In this document: one piece after another, positions 5,749-13,431 of the stretch
How the letters are laid out: the number at the start of each line of letters is the position of its first letter
How positions within the stretch are numbered: position 1 is the first letter of the stretch
DNA from: a virus
Virus record (IMG/VR): IMGVR_UViG_3300043543_000122
Location: 1-42,233 of that record
Reading direction: 5' to 3' (one strand)
Length of the DNA stretch: 42,233 bases
Position numbers and translations under genes: made by a program
The notes under the pieces: generated by a model
What the model was told of the DNA's origin: nothing
The model's input: only the letters and a program-made list of their open reading frames with translations
Database searches by the model: none

Positions 5749-6963
5749 ATGGACATCACGCAAGCCCAATCCTTAACGTGGACAAATGACCGCGTTAGGC
5801 TGCGCGATCTCAAGCCGTGGGAGCACAACCCGCGCCAGATCAGCAAACGCGCGGCGAAACGACTACTTGACTCGTGGCGCGACTACGGGCAGGTGCAACT
5901 CGTTGTCGTGGGCCCGGACAACGAGGTATACGACGGTCACCAGCGGTTGAGCGCGCTAAAGGCTTTCTATGGCGACAGCTACGAGGTGGAAGTAAGGCGC
6001 GCATCGCTCGCCCTGACCGACGAAGAACGCCGCCGGCTTGTCATCCTGCTGCATGCCGGCGCAGTTGGGCGGTGGGATTGGGAGGCACTTAGCTCATGGG
6101 ATAGCAATGCGTTGCTTCAGTGGGGGCTAGATGAGGAGGCGCTTGCAACGTGGAAGCAAGACGTTGCAGCATTGAGTGAGTTGATAGCCTCCGACGTCGC
6201 TGAGCCCTCAGCCAGCGAAGAAGACTACTCTGAAGAGCGTGCGGCGAAGCTATTGGACAAGTGGAAAGTAGAACCTGGCCAATTGTGGAAGCTAGGGGAG
6301 CATCGGCTGCTTTGCGCTGACAGCACGCTGCGCGAAAATGTCGAGCGAGTTCTTCAAGGAGACGAGCCCAGGTTGTGGATTTTTGACCCCCCATTTGATG
6401 TGGACTATGGGCAGTTCGAGCTTCTGCCGTCTGTGGACGTGGTGGGGGTATGGCACCGCCTGAAAGGCGCCATCTTGTGGATGGCTGATACATTTCGCGA
6501 CGATCAATGGGGTGTGCATTCGCTTGTCTTCACCGGTGGGATACGCGGGCAACACAACCACACGTTGCCATGCTGTATGCACGAGAACGTCACGGTATGG
6601 CGTCGCAAGTGGTGGAATGACAAATCAGAGGCGATAGATCGCCAAGTCATCGCAGATTGCGGGTGCGAGAAAACGTCGGATGGACGGCCGATCAGTTGGC
6701 AGCAAAGCGTCGGGGGAGTGCTCGCTGCAGCTTCGATCGGCATGAGTTGGGCCAAGCCCGTAGTCGAATCTGCAATATTGATGGCGTATGTTCCGAAGGG
6801 GGCAATTGTCTGGGACTGTTGCGCGGGGAGTGGGTCGAGTCTGATTGCGGCCCATAGACACGGCCGTGTTTGGCGAGGGTGTGAGGCGCAACCCCGGTGG
6901 GTTGCACTTGCGATCGACAGGTTCCACAAAGAATTCGGCGTGGAACCTGAACTGGTTCAGTGA
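5749..6963 (+). CDS. ParB-like domain fused to a beta-class DNA methyltransferase
   Basis: This is a 404-aa protein. The N-terminal ParB/sulfiredoxin-fold domain (about 16-110) carries the GHQR motif at 63-66. The C-terminal methyltransferase has motif IV DPPF at 213-216 and the AdoMet-binding motif I DCCAGSG at 356-362; this IV-before-I order is the beta class of amino-methyltransferases (N6-adenine or N4-cytosine). Phage ParB-methyltransferase fusions without a partner nuclease usually act as orphan modifiers, which could protect phage DNA from restriction. Promoter and palindromic operator lie directly upstream. The 3' end overlaps the convergent radical SAM gene by 7 bases. Confidence 0.9.
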   Translation: MDITQAQSLTWTNDRVRLRDLKPWEHNPRQISKRAAKRLLDSWRDYGQVQLVVVGPDNEVYDGHQRLSALKAFYGDSYEVEVRRASLALTDEERRRLVILLHAGAVGRWDWEALSSWDSNALLQWGLDEEALATWKQDVAALSELIASDVAEPSASEEDYSEERAAKLLDKWKVEPGQLWKLGEHRLLCADSTLRENVERVLQGDEPRLWIFDPPFDVDYGQFELLPSVDVVGVWHRLKGAILWMADTFRDDQWGVHSLVFTGGIRGQHNHTLPCCMHENVTVWRRKWWNDKSEAIDRQVIADCGCEKTSDGRPISWQQSVGGVLAAASIGMSWAKPVVESAILMAYVPKGAIVWDCCAGSGSSLIAAHRHGRVWRGCEAQPRWVALAIDRFHKEFGVEPELVQ

Positions 6964-7793
6964 TGCTGCGTGACGTATTTGGGATTGTGATACCCTGCAG
7001 GTAGGTATGGTTGAAGGTCTTTCTTGATGTAGTGGGCCGAACCTAGTTTGTTCAGCACTTCCAAAATTTTTAGAGTGTAAGACTTCCAGTCAATGGTGTT
7101 GGTGATGGGCAAGTAATTCGCCCGCCCAACCTTGTAAAGGTCAACAAACTCGTGGGTGTGCTTGACTATCTTGATGCTCTCCTCTGTGGAGAGCGTTGGT
7201 TCTAGGCTGACCCATGTGAAGATGCCCATCTTCTTGAATCGCCGGAGCACCTCGATTCTCTCAGCAGGCAACGTCGCGCCGCGCTCCCATTTCCGGCTCA
7301 TTGCCTCGTCCAGACTGGTAAGCGTGCAGGCGAATGCGTCCCGGTCGGGGCGGAACAGGTCAGCGTCCCTGAGAGCGCGCTTTCCGCCCTTTGTTAGAGT
7401 GCAGAACCCCATGCCGTGCTCGGCAAGGGTAATCAGCACATCTCTTGTCAGCGAATTGTCTCCGGGATGGTATGGGTCGGTAGTGAACGACAACATCACT
7501 TGTTCCGTCTTGCCTGCGGCTTGGTATTTCCCGGCATCCTTTCGTAGCAGCTCCAGGAAATTCGGACGCGGCGTCGCGCCCGAATCAAATTCCTCCCGTG
7601 ATATCCTTAGCACGGAAGGAACGTAGCAGTATGAACACTTGTGGCCGCATCCCCGGTAGGGGTTCGTGGCAAGCTTGGCGTATTCGCCGGCTTGTCCTCT
7701 AGGGGCGTATATGATCGTGCACCCCTTCACGGCCCATCCTGGTTCGTCGCTGGGCCTGCTTGGCCCTATTAATTGAAGTTGTATGCTTTCCAT
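6957..7793 (-). CDS. Radical SAM protein, spore-photoproduct-lyase-like family
   Basis: This 278-aa protein has the 4Fe-4S site NPYRGCGHKCSYCY (Cys 49, 53, 56; CxxxCxxC), which defines radical S-adenosylmethionine enzymes. The CxxxCxxC with a following Tyr and the overall length fit the spore-photoproduct-lyase-like group found in bacteria and phages, most of which have no known reaction. DNA repair or base/protein modification is possible. It is the only minus-strand gene in the left two thirds of the genome. It has its own leaderless promoter and converges on the methyltransferase. Confidence 0.85.
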   Translation of the reverse strand: MESIQLQLIGPSRPSDEPGWAVKGCTIIYAPRGQAGEYAKLATNPYRGCGHKCSYCYVPSVLRISREEFDSGATPRPNFLELLRKDAGKYQAAGKTEQVMLSFTTDPYHPGDNSLTRDVLITLAEHGMGFCTLTKGGKRALRDADLFRPDRDAFACTLTSLDEAMSRKWERGATLPAERIEVLRRFKKMGIFTWVSLEPTLSTEESIKIVKHTHEFVDLYKVGRANYLPITNTIDWKSYTLKILEVLNKLGSAHYIKKDLQPYLPAGYHNPKYVTQHH

Positions 7794-7799
7794 GTAAGT

Positions 7800-7805
7800 A
7801 TTATA
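7800..7805 (-). promoter_or_regulatory. -10 box TATAAT for the radical SAM gene
   Basis: On the minus strand TATAAT (7805-7800) is 6 bases before ATG 7793, with no ribosome-binding site, as expected for a leaderless message. The divergent gene on the other strand starts only 14 bases away, so the promoter region is extremely compact. Confidence 0.65.
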
Positions 7806-7807
7806 TC

Positions 7808-8005
7808 ATGAGCAATTCCCCCCTCCAGATAGCCGCCGCTTCTCTCGTTGTCCGTGCCGTCGCTTTGATGGAACGGGCAGGGCTAGCAAATCATTTCACC
7901 GTCACCTTGCGCGTTCAGGGGCGCCAGGTTTCGGTCAAGATCGAAGCAGTCCCGGTTGGCAAGATGTTACTCGACCGGGACGTTTCTGATGATGATGACG
8001 AGTAG
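7808..8005 (+). CDS. Small acidic-tailed hypothetical protein
   Basis: This is a 65-aa protein starting MSNSPLQIAAASLVVRAVAL and ending in the acidic tail DVSDDDDE. The N-terminal half could be one amphipathic helix, with short beta strands after it (TVTLRVQGRQVSVKIEAV). It is divergent from the radical SAM gene. No clear ribosome-binding site precedes ATG 7808. Function unknown. Confidence 0.6.
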   Translation: MSNSPLQIAAASLVVRAVALMERAGLANHFTVTLRVQGRQVSVKIEAVPVGKMLLDRDVSDDDDE

Positions 8006-8012
8006 ATAGTGG

Positions 8013-8018
8013 TATCAT
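8013..8018 (+). promoter_or_regulatory. Putative late promoter -10 (TATCAT)
   Basis: GGTATCAT is followed by TCG and then CCGATAG (8029-8035), and about 60 nt later by an intrinsic terminator. A similar arrangement, GGTATAAT then CCGATAG (17460-17466) then a terminator, precedes the capsid module. This shared context is the main evidence; a -35 element is not obvious. Confidence 0.45.
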
Positions 8019-8047
8019 TGACTCGCAACCGATAGTCTCGGAACAGA

Positions 8048-8082
8048 GCGGCTGCGCGTTATGCGCGGCCGCGTTTTTTTTT
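8048..8082 (+). terminator. Intrinsic terminator directly before the lysis operon
   Basis: Arms GCGGCTGCGC (8048-8057) and GCGCGGCCGC (8063-8072) pair with one G-U, followed by nine T residues (8074-8082). The holin ribosome-binding site GGAGGTGA begins right after the T-run. A terminator this close to a start suggests attenuation or antitermination of the late operon. Confidence 0.85.
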
Positions 8083-8091
8083 GGAGGTGAC

Positions 8092-8379
8092 ATGACTTCT
8101 GATCTGCTTTCTTCCGTCGCTGGCATCATTCTCTCGCTGGCATTCTCGTATCTCCCTGGCGTGTCCGACTGGTTCTCCAGCCTAGATGGCGTTCACAAGC
8201 GCCTGATCATGGCTGGCTTGCTGCTCGTTGTTGCGGTCGGCGCATTTGGGCTGGGGTGCGCCAACGTTCTGGGCACTGTTGAGTGCTCTCGTGATGGTGC
8301 GCTTGGGCTCGCGTCCGCTTACATCAGCGCGCTAATCGCAAACCAGTCGGCGTATCAAATCACGAAGCGCCGTGGCTAG
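8092..8379 (+). CDS. Holin-like three-helix membrane protein
   Basis: This 95-aa protein has three predicted transmembrane helices at about 5-22, 38-57 and 69-88, and a basic C-terminus (TKRRG). Size, topology and place before the endolysin gene fit a phage holin, which makes holes in the inner membrane and times lysis. A strong ribosome-binding site (GGAGGTGA) lies 1-2 bases beyond the terminator T-run. It overlaps the next gene by 8 bases, so the lysis genes are translationally coupled. Confidence 0.75.
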   Translation: MTSDLLSSVAGIILSLAFSYLPGVSDWFSSLDGVHKRLIMAGLLLVVAVGAFGLGCANVLGTVECSRDGALGLASAYISALIANQSAYQITKRRG

Positions 8380-8836
8380 TGACTATGTCTTCGAGGTCGT
8401 CGTTGCCATCGTCATCGGCGCCGGCGCGCTCACATCGTTCTACATTTGGCAATACGTTGGTCTTTCGCGCAGACTCACCGAATACTATGGTGCTGAATTG
8501 GCCAAGCGGGACGCGCGCATAGCACAACTGGAGCGAGACCTCGAAGTAGCGCACCGGCAAATAGAGACGTTGATGCTGTTGATTGAGAGCTTGACCGGAA
8601 TCACAGATCGCGATGTAGAAGCGATGATCAACGGCGACCGCGAGTTGTTGAATGCGTTGTCTACCCGATTCAGTCGGGACGAGCTAGATATGTTAGCCGC
8701 TGAGATAGGCGTAGACCATGAAAATCTTTCGGGCGATACAGTGCGTGCGCGTGCGTTGTCGCTCTACGTTGCCGCAAGGCATCGCGGAAAGATACGCGCA
8801 CTACGCGCCGCTATTAAAAAGGAGAGGGGCGATTGA
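8372..8836 (+). CDS. Membrane-anchored coiled-coil protein with death-like (EAD1-type) domain
   Basis: This is a 154-aa protein starting at GTG 8372. Visible parts: one transmembrane helix (about 6-28), a charged coiled coil (about 33-75, AELAKRDARIAQLERDLEVA) and a helical C-terminal domain (about 89-152). The last has the pattern LLNALSTRFSRDELDML, then VDHENLSGDT, then ALSLYVAARHRGKIRAL. This pattern resembles the bacterial effector-associated death-like domain EAD1, known from conflict and signalling proteins of complex bacteria. It sits between holin and endolysin with overlaps on both sides (GTG inside holin; TTGA into endolysin), where a spanin or antiholin might be expected. The domain call is pattern-based. 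Confidence 0.65.
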   Translation: MASDYVFEVVVAIVIGAGALTSFYIWQYVGLSRRLTEYYGAELAKRDARIAQLERDLEVAHRQIETLMLLIESLTGITDRDVEAMINGDRELLNALSTRFSRDELDMLAAEIGVDHENLSGDTVRARALSLYVAARHRGKIRALRAAIKKERGD

Positions 8837-10440
8837 TTAGCAACGTTCCATACGTCAATCAGACGGGCAATTACGCGAAGAACGATTGCGGCCCGGCGTG
8901 TGCGCTGATGCTGGCCCGGTGGTTTGGTCGGGCGCAAAACATCACCGTCAGCGATTGGGCAAAGCAATACGACCCAGAAGACAACGGAACGACTGCCGCT
9001 GACATCATGGCAATGCTGCGCAGCGTAGGACTGACGCCCTACACGCTAGCAAATGACTATCCGCGCATCGAGCTCGTTCAATACGCAAAGTTGCCAATCG
9101 AAAACCGAATGTCGCGGACGCTGGAGACGCTGCATTGGATCGTTCGCCTCGCGGACGATCGCTACCACGATCCATACCATCGAGGGAACGACGGCGCAAA
9201 TCTGCGGGCGACAAAAGAGGTGCTGGACGCAGCGAGAATAGGAAATGGCGTGCGAATCAGCGTGCGCGAGAGGCCTATGATTGAAATCCGAACAAACCCT
9301 GATTGGCTGCGGCTGCGGTCAACGCCGAGCTCGGCAACGATGAGCAATCACATCGCTTGGATTGAGCCAGGCACGACGCTGCCAGTCCGCGAACGCGCCA
9401 AAGATGAGCGAGGGCGTTCGTGGATTCGCACGTCTTTCGCTGTGCCACGGTTGAAGTCGCCCCAATCGCAGGCCGAGGACTACGCAGTCCAAGGCTGGTG
9501 CGCAGAGTGGCTAACGCAGCCGACCGGTTCACCGCCACCGCCGCCGCAACCACCACCACCACAGCCGCCGCAACCGCCGCAACCATCGCCGACGCCACCG
9601 CCACCACAAGTGCAATCAGCACGAATGCTGCTCGGCGTCAACGTTCTCGGCAATCACCGTTACGCCGAAGAAGCCTATCGGGCTGGATGCCGATACTTTG
9701 TCTGGATGGAGGGCTTACTCGGCGCGTATGAGTTCAAGCAGAAATACCCCGATGCGACTATCGTCTACCGCAAATGGATCGAACACGGTGTTCGATTCGC
9801 CAACGGTCAGGAACTAGCCCGCTTCGTTGGCGTCGGCACTTATCCCGGCCTTGTCTACATGGGCTACAACGAGGCCGACCAATGGGGACAAGATGGCAAC
9901 GACCTGCGCGTGCGCCTCACCCAGGATGTTGAAGCGGCCCGCATTGCTCGCGAGCGTGGTGCGTTCTACATCGCCGGCAGCTTCTCGATGGGCACGCCCG
10001 ATTTCACCAATCCTGAGACGTGCCAGATCATCCGCGAAGTCGCTGCGCCGGCCTACAACAGCGGTCTGATGGGCCTCGACATGCACTTGTATTCGCCAAC
10101 GCTCAAGCACATTGAAGACCCGCGCGAGTGGCAATGGTTCGAGCGGCGATGGGAGTTCCTGTTCACGCGCTGCGGCTTCGACTCAAAGGTGCGCGCAGTT
10201 TATTGCACCGAGACTGGGCTGGACGAGGGCGGCGCAGGTGGATTCGCCGCGCGCAACGTGCCCGATGCGCAATTCGATTCCTGGTGCCGCCAATGGCTGG
10301 CGCTAAGCCGCGGGCCGATCAACGGCCAGCCGTCGCCTCTCGTTGGCGCAGCTTTGTTCCAGCTCGGCGATACCGGACGATGGGTAGGATACGATGTGCA
10401 GCGGTATCTCGGCACGCTCGCTGCTTTGTGGAGGCAATGA
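8833..10440 (+). CDS. Endolysin: C39-like cysteine peptidase plus glycoside hydrolase
   Basis: This is a 535-aa lysis enzyme. The N-terminal papain-fold domain of C39 type has NDCGPAC (Cys19), His101 in LHWIVRL and Asp113 in YHDPYH. An SH3-like wall-binding region lies at about 145-230. A proline/glutamine linker (about 233-262) leads to a C-terminal TIM-barrel-like hydrolase with GYNEAD (Asn-Glu acid/base pair of clan GH-A) and TETGLDEG (probable nucleophile). Two catalytic modules would cut peptide and glycan parts of the wall. TTG 8833 overlaps the previous stop and has GGAGAGG upstream. The GH family assignment is tentative. Confidence 0.75.
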   Translation: MISNVPYVNQTGNYAKNDCGPACALMLARWFGRAQNITVSDWAKQYDPEDNGTTAADIMAMLRSVGLTPYTLANDYPRIELVQYAKLPIENRMSRTLETLHWIVRLADDRYHDPYHRGNDGANLRATKEVLDAARIGNGVRISVRERPMIEIRTNPDWLRLRSTPSSATMSNHIAWIEPGTTLPVRERAKDERGRSWIRTSFAVPRLKSPQSQAEDYAVQGWCAEWLTQPTGSPPPPPQPPPPQPPQPPQPSPTPPPPQVQSARMLLGVNVLGNHRYAEEAYRAGCRYFVWMEGLLGAYEFKQKYPDATIVYRKWIEHGVRFANGQELARFVGVGTYPGLVYMGYNEADQWGQDGNDLRVRLTQDVEAARIARERGAFYIAGSFSMGTPDFTNPETCQIIREVAAPAYNSGLMGLDMHLYSPTLKHIEDPREWQWFERRWEFLFTRCGFDSKVRAVYCTETGLDEGGAGGFAARNVPDAQFDSWCRQWLALSRGPINGQPSPLVGAALFQLGDTGRWVGYDVQRYLGTLAALWRQ

Positions 10441-11006
10441 TGGCGATCGCAACCGACGACTTCAACCGCGCAAGTCTGGGGGCGAACTGGACGAACGCTT
10501 TAGGCGCAGTCGTTATTGATTCCAACACACGCGCTGTCTGTAGCGTGGCAGGCGAAAACGATGCGTTCTATAACGCACTAACGTTCAGTGCTGATCAGTA
10601 TGCGCAGGCTGTAGTCACACTGTCGACAGCGGATTGGGTAGGAGTATGTGTGCGTGCCAGCGCGAACAACTCCTATGTGTTTTATGGGTCAACTTCAGAT
10701 TGGGAGATAACAAGATGGGTTTCTGGGGTCGCCGGTGTTATTGCGTCAGGCTCATGGACTGCCTCGACAGGAGATGTGCTCAGGTTGGAGGTAGTGGGAA
10801 CGACACTGCGCGCGTTTCGTAATGGTGTCCTTGTGTCAATTGCAACTGATACGTCGTTGTCAACGGGCAATCCAGGAGTTTCGTTTTGGGGCACAAACGC
10901 CTCATTCAACGCTTTCGCGGATGACTGGGAAGGAGGCGATCTCTACAATGAGTTGATTGACAGGGACGTGCGATTCGCTCGCACCAATCCTGTCTATCGG
11001 ATGTGA
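10437..11006 (+). CDS. Concanavalin-A-like (LamG/DUF1080 type) surface protein
   Basis: This is a 189-aa beta-rich protein. The opening DDFNRA, the internal VGVCVRASANNSYVFYG and LRLEVVGTTLRAFRNG, and the closing FADDWEG are typical of jelly-roll domains that bind sugars and occur on phage virions. Its start codons (10437/10440) overlap the endolysin stop. It is probably a decoration, fibre or receptor-binding protein exported with the late genes. Confidence 0.65.
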   Translation: MMAIATDDFNRASLGANWTNALGAVVIDSNTRAVCSVAGENDAFYNALTFSADQYAQAVVTLSTADWVGVCVRASANNSYVFYGSTSDWEITRWVSGVAGVIASGSWTASTGDVLRLEVVGTTLRAFRNGVLVSIATDTSLSTGNPGVSFWGTNASFNAFADDWEGGDLYNELIDRDVRFARTNPVYRM

Positions 11007-11015
11007 GGAGGTAAT

Positions 11016-11456
11016 ATGCCAAGAGGAACGTATATCGGGCGACTCGACAACACCAGCGTGAGCACAGCGCGCACCCTGGTGCAACTCAACGTTGCATCAA
11101 CAGTGGCCGCGCAAGTGACTGAAGCCTATATAGATTTCAACTCGACGACATCCACGGCGATCAGAACCCGCCTCAGCAAGCGAACAACAGCTGGCACAGG
11201 CACAGCGTTTACGCCGATTAAGCTGTCCGGCGCATCGGCCGCTTCGACGGTCACGAACAACCATACAGCAGAAGGCACAGTCGGCGACGTAATCTTTGAC
11301 CGGTTCGTCAACTACGTGCCCGGCATGAACTATCTGCCGATTCCCGAAAACATGATTGAGTTAGCTCCCGGCGAGCGACTGGCGCTTGACTTTCCAACGG
11401 CGCCGGGGGCTGCTGTTACTCTCTCGGCTGGGATAATCTGGCGAGAGATAGGTTAG
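11016..11456 (+). CDS. Probable virion structural protein
   Basis: This 146-aa protein has a good ribosome-binding site (GAGGAGG before ATG 11016). It is rich in Thr, Ala, Ser and Val and lacks Cys, with alternating strands such as TLVQLNVAST and RLALDFPTAPGAAVTL. This is typical of a small beta-sandwich virion protein. It lies among surface proteins upstream of the terminase. No closer family is recognised. Confidence 0.65.
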   Translation: MPRGTYIGRLDNTSVSTARTLVQLNVASTVAAQVTEAYIDFNSTTSTAIRTRLSKRTTAGTGTAFTPIKLSGASAASTVTNNHTAEGTVGDVIFDRFVNYVPGMNYLPIPENMIELAPGERLALDFPTAPGAAVTLSAGIIWREIG

Positions 11457-11471
11457 CAGGAGGAAGAAAAA

Positions 11472-11927
11472 ATGGCTGAAATATTTACTGATGAAGGACT
11501 CGACTACATGCTGAACACCCTGTTTCGGGGCGGCACAGTAGACACGACTTTGTATCTCGGTTTGTTCACCTCGCAAACTCCAACAACTGTTCCGGCGCGC
11601 ATAGCAACCGGCGGTGCATCGCCGAGCGGATGGACGGAGATGACGGCTTCCAGCGGCACCTACGCGCGCATTGCTATCGCGACGGGTGACTGGGCTGCGC
11701 CGGCTACTAACGGCGACGGACGCCGAATCGCGCTGTCATCGCCAAAGACGTTCACAGGCTTTGTGTCTTCGGCGCCGGCTAACGGGTTCTTCATCGCTAC
11801 AAACTCGGCTTCTGGTTCTGGGGACGTTATCATCTGTTTCGCCAATTTCGATTCTGGCACAGCGCGGTCTCTGGCTACCACCAGCGATGAGTTGCGACTG
11901 ACGCCGCGCGTGCAGTTCGACGGTTAG
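11472..11927 (+). CDS. Phage structural protein, fibre- or decoration-like
   Basis: This is a 151-aa protein with GGAGGAAG upstream of ATG 11472. The opening (EIFTDEGLDYMLNTLF, then TLYLGLFTSQTPTTVPA) matches a pattern I know from many dsDNA phage genomes, where the product is annotated as a structural or hypothetical protein near head or fibre genes. It is beta-rich, without signal peptide. Exact location in the virion unknown. Confidence 0.65.
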   Translation: MAEIFTDEGLDYMLNTLFRGGTVDTTLYLGLFTSQTPTTVPARIATGGASPSGWTEMTASSGTYARIAIATGDWAAPATNGDGRRIALSSPKTFTGFVSSAPANGFFIATNSASGSGDVIICFANFDSGTARSLATTSDELRLTPRVQFDG

Positions 11928-11932
11928 CGCCG

Positions 11933-13078
11933 ATGCTCTATACGTTTCGCCGACCGGCCCGCGCTCGCCCCGTTCGTAAATCGGCACTCTTCCTTGAAGG
12001 GGGGCCGCCGATTTACGAGGAGTCGGGCGGTGCTGCTTCGGAGTGCATTGCTTCGACGCCCGACGACGCGCTGTTCTTCGTGGACGGCTCGTCGCAGAGC
12101 GCATTCGTCTCATCCGGCGCAGACGTTGGGCTATTCGTCAGCGCATCGGACGCCGCAGTCGGATCGGTGGCGTCTGGTAGCGGCTTATTGGCATTTGCTG
12201 AAGTTGGATCGGCGACGTTGGTGTGTGTGTCGTCTGCGACCGAAGCGATCATCGGCGTAGACGCATGCTCACCAATCAGCGTTGCGGAAGCAAGCGTTAG
12301 CGACACGTTCGTCGGTATAGACGCATGCTCGCCAATTGGCGTTGCGGTGGCAGGCGTCGGTGACGTTTTCGTCGGCATAGACACATGCTTCTTTCTGGTA
12401 GGCATAGCGGCGTCATCCGTGGACGCCGCGATACATGCCGAGGCTGTTCTTGCCATCCTCTCCGGCGTGGTGTCCGGCGAGGATACGCTGCAGTCTGGGG
12501 ATGGCGAGACCGGCACAGCGATCGCAATCGGATCACTATCCGGGTCGGACACAGCGACGATGAATTCAGATGGCGCGGTGGTGTTGCTGGGCGTCGCTTC
12601 GTCTCAGGACGCGGCGGCGATGGACGTGGCCGGAATCGCTATCGCCGGTCTGGTTGCATCGTCTGACGATGCTAGCGTGGCGGGCGAGGTCACCTTCGTA
12701 ATCAGCACGACAGTCGCCGGTTGCACCGACTCTCGCTTGGCGATCGAAACAGGTATCGCCAGCGTTACCGGCGACGCTGCCTGCGCCGAAGCGTTGGTAG
12801 GCGACGATTCCGGGCAGGGTGTTACCGGTGGCATTGCTACGACGGACGACGCAGGCGTTTTGTTCGTTGTCGGCGATTCAATCGCCGTTCTAAACGCATC
12901 CGTCGCGGACGCGATGACAGGAGCCGAGTTTGGACTGCTGGTGATACTGGGAGTGGCGAGTGGGTTCGATGATGTAGCGCTGCAACAGTTCTACACGATA
13001 ACACCGCGGCCATTAATCGCTACGTTGTCGCCACGCGAGCGCAACGACACACTGACGCCAAGGCAGGTGCGAAAATGA
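11933..13078 (+). CDS. Repeat-rich Ala/Ser/Gly/Asp/Val surface protein
   Basis: This is a 381-aa low-complexity protein. After a basic N-terminus (FRRPARARPVRK) it consists of repeats of about 20 residues ending in patterns such as VASSDDA, VASGED and IATTDDA. Three units near residues 107-165 are almost identical at DNA level (60-bp period). The C-terminus is different (TITPRPLIATLSPRER). Regular hydrophobic/Asp spacing suggests a beta-solenoid or fibrous protein. Fast repeat-based evolution fits a host-contact role. It overlaps the next gene by 4 bases. No strong ribosome-binding site is seen. Confidence 0.7.
   Translation: MLYTFRRPARARPVRKSALFLEGGPPIYEESGGAASECIASTPDDALFFVDGSSQSAFVSSGADVGLFVSASDAAVGSVASGSGLLAFAEVGSATLVCVSSATEAIIGVDACSPISVAEASVSDTFVGIDACSPIGVAVAGVGDVFVGIDTCFFLVGIAASSVDAAIHAEAVLAILSGVVSGEDTLQSGDGETGTAIAIGSLSGSDTATMNSDGAVVLLGVASSQDAAAMDVAGIAIAGLVASSDDASVAGEVTFVISTTVAGCTDSRLAIETGIASVTGDAACAEALVGDDSGQGVTGGIATTDDAGVLFVVGDSIAVLNASVADAMTGAEFGLLVILGVASGFDDVALQQFYTITPRPLIATLSPRERNDTLTPRQVRK
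12251..12430 (+). repeat. Three tandem 60-bp repeats
   Basis: Units begin at 12251, 12311 and 12371 and share GTCGGYATAGACGCATGCTC-like starts with growing divergence. They encode the 20-aa units beginning IGVDACSPIS, VGIDACSPIG and VGIDTCFFLV. The period is exact, so unit gain or loss would keep the frame. Confidence 0.8.
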
Positions 13079-13395
13079 CATCGCCGATTGACTATTACTT
13101 CGAGGAATCCGGCACGCTCGAATTTCTCGTCGGGTCGAGCTGGCGTCCTCGCATCCCGACGAGCAAACTTGGCACGTCGGTGTCGTCGCCGACGCTGACT
13201 ATCATGCGCGTTGCAGATGGCGCAGACGTGACGGGAACATGGTTCCCCGGCGGGACGCTGAGTGTATCGGGTGGCTACGTGGTTGTGGACACGCCGATAC
13301 AGATGCTTGCCAAGGGAGACTATCAGTTGACGTTTGCCTACAGCGTAGACGGCGCGATGCGCAAAGATCGGTTGATCATTCGCGTCGACGAATGA
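13075..13395 (+). CDS. Small Ig-like structural protein
   Basis: This 106-aa protein overlaps the previous gene by ATGA. It is beta-rich, with GTLSVSGGYVVVDTPIQML followed by GDYQLTFAYSVDGAM and LIIRVDE, a typical last strand pair of a phage Ig-like or BppU-like domain. It probably associates with the preceding fibre proteins. Function inferred from composition and location. Confidence 0.6.
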   Translation: MTSPIDYYFEESGTLEFLVGSSWRPRIPTSKLGTSVSSPTLTIMRVADGADVTGTWFPGGTLSVSGGYVVVDTPIQMLAKGDYQLTFAYSVDGAMRKDRLIIRVDE

Positions 13396-13431
13396 TTCAT
13401 TTCGTGTCAGATTTTCTGAAGGCCGAAAAAA

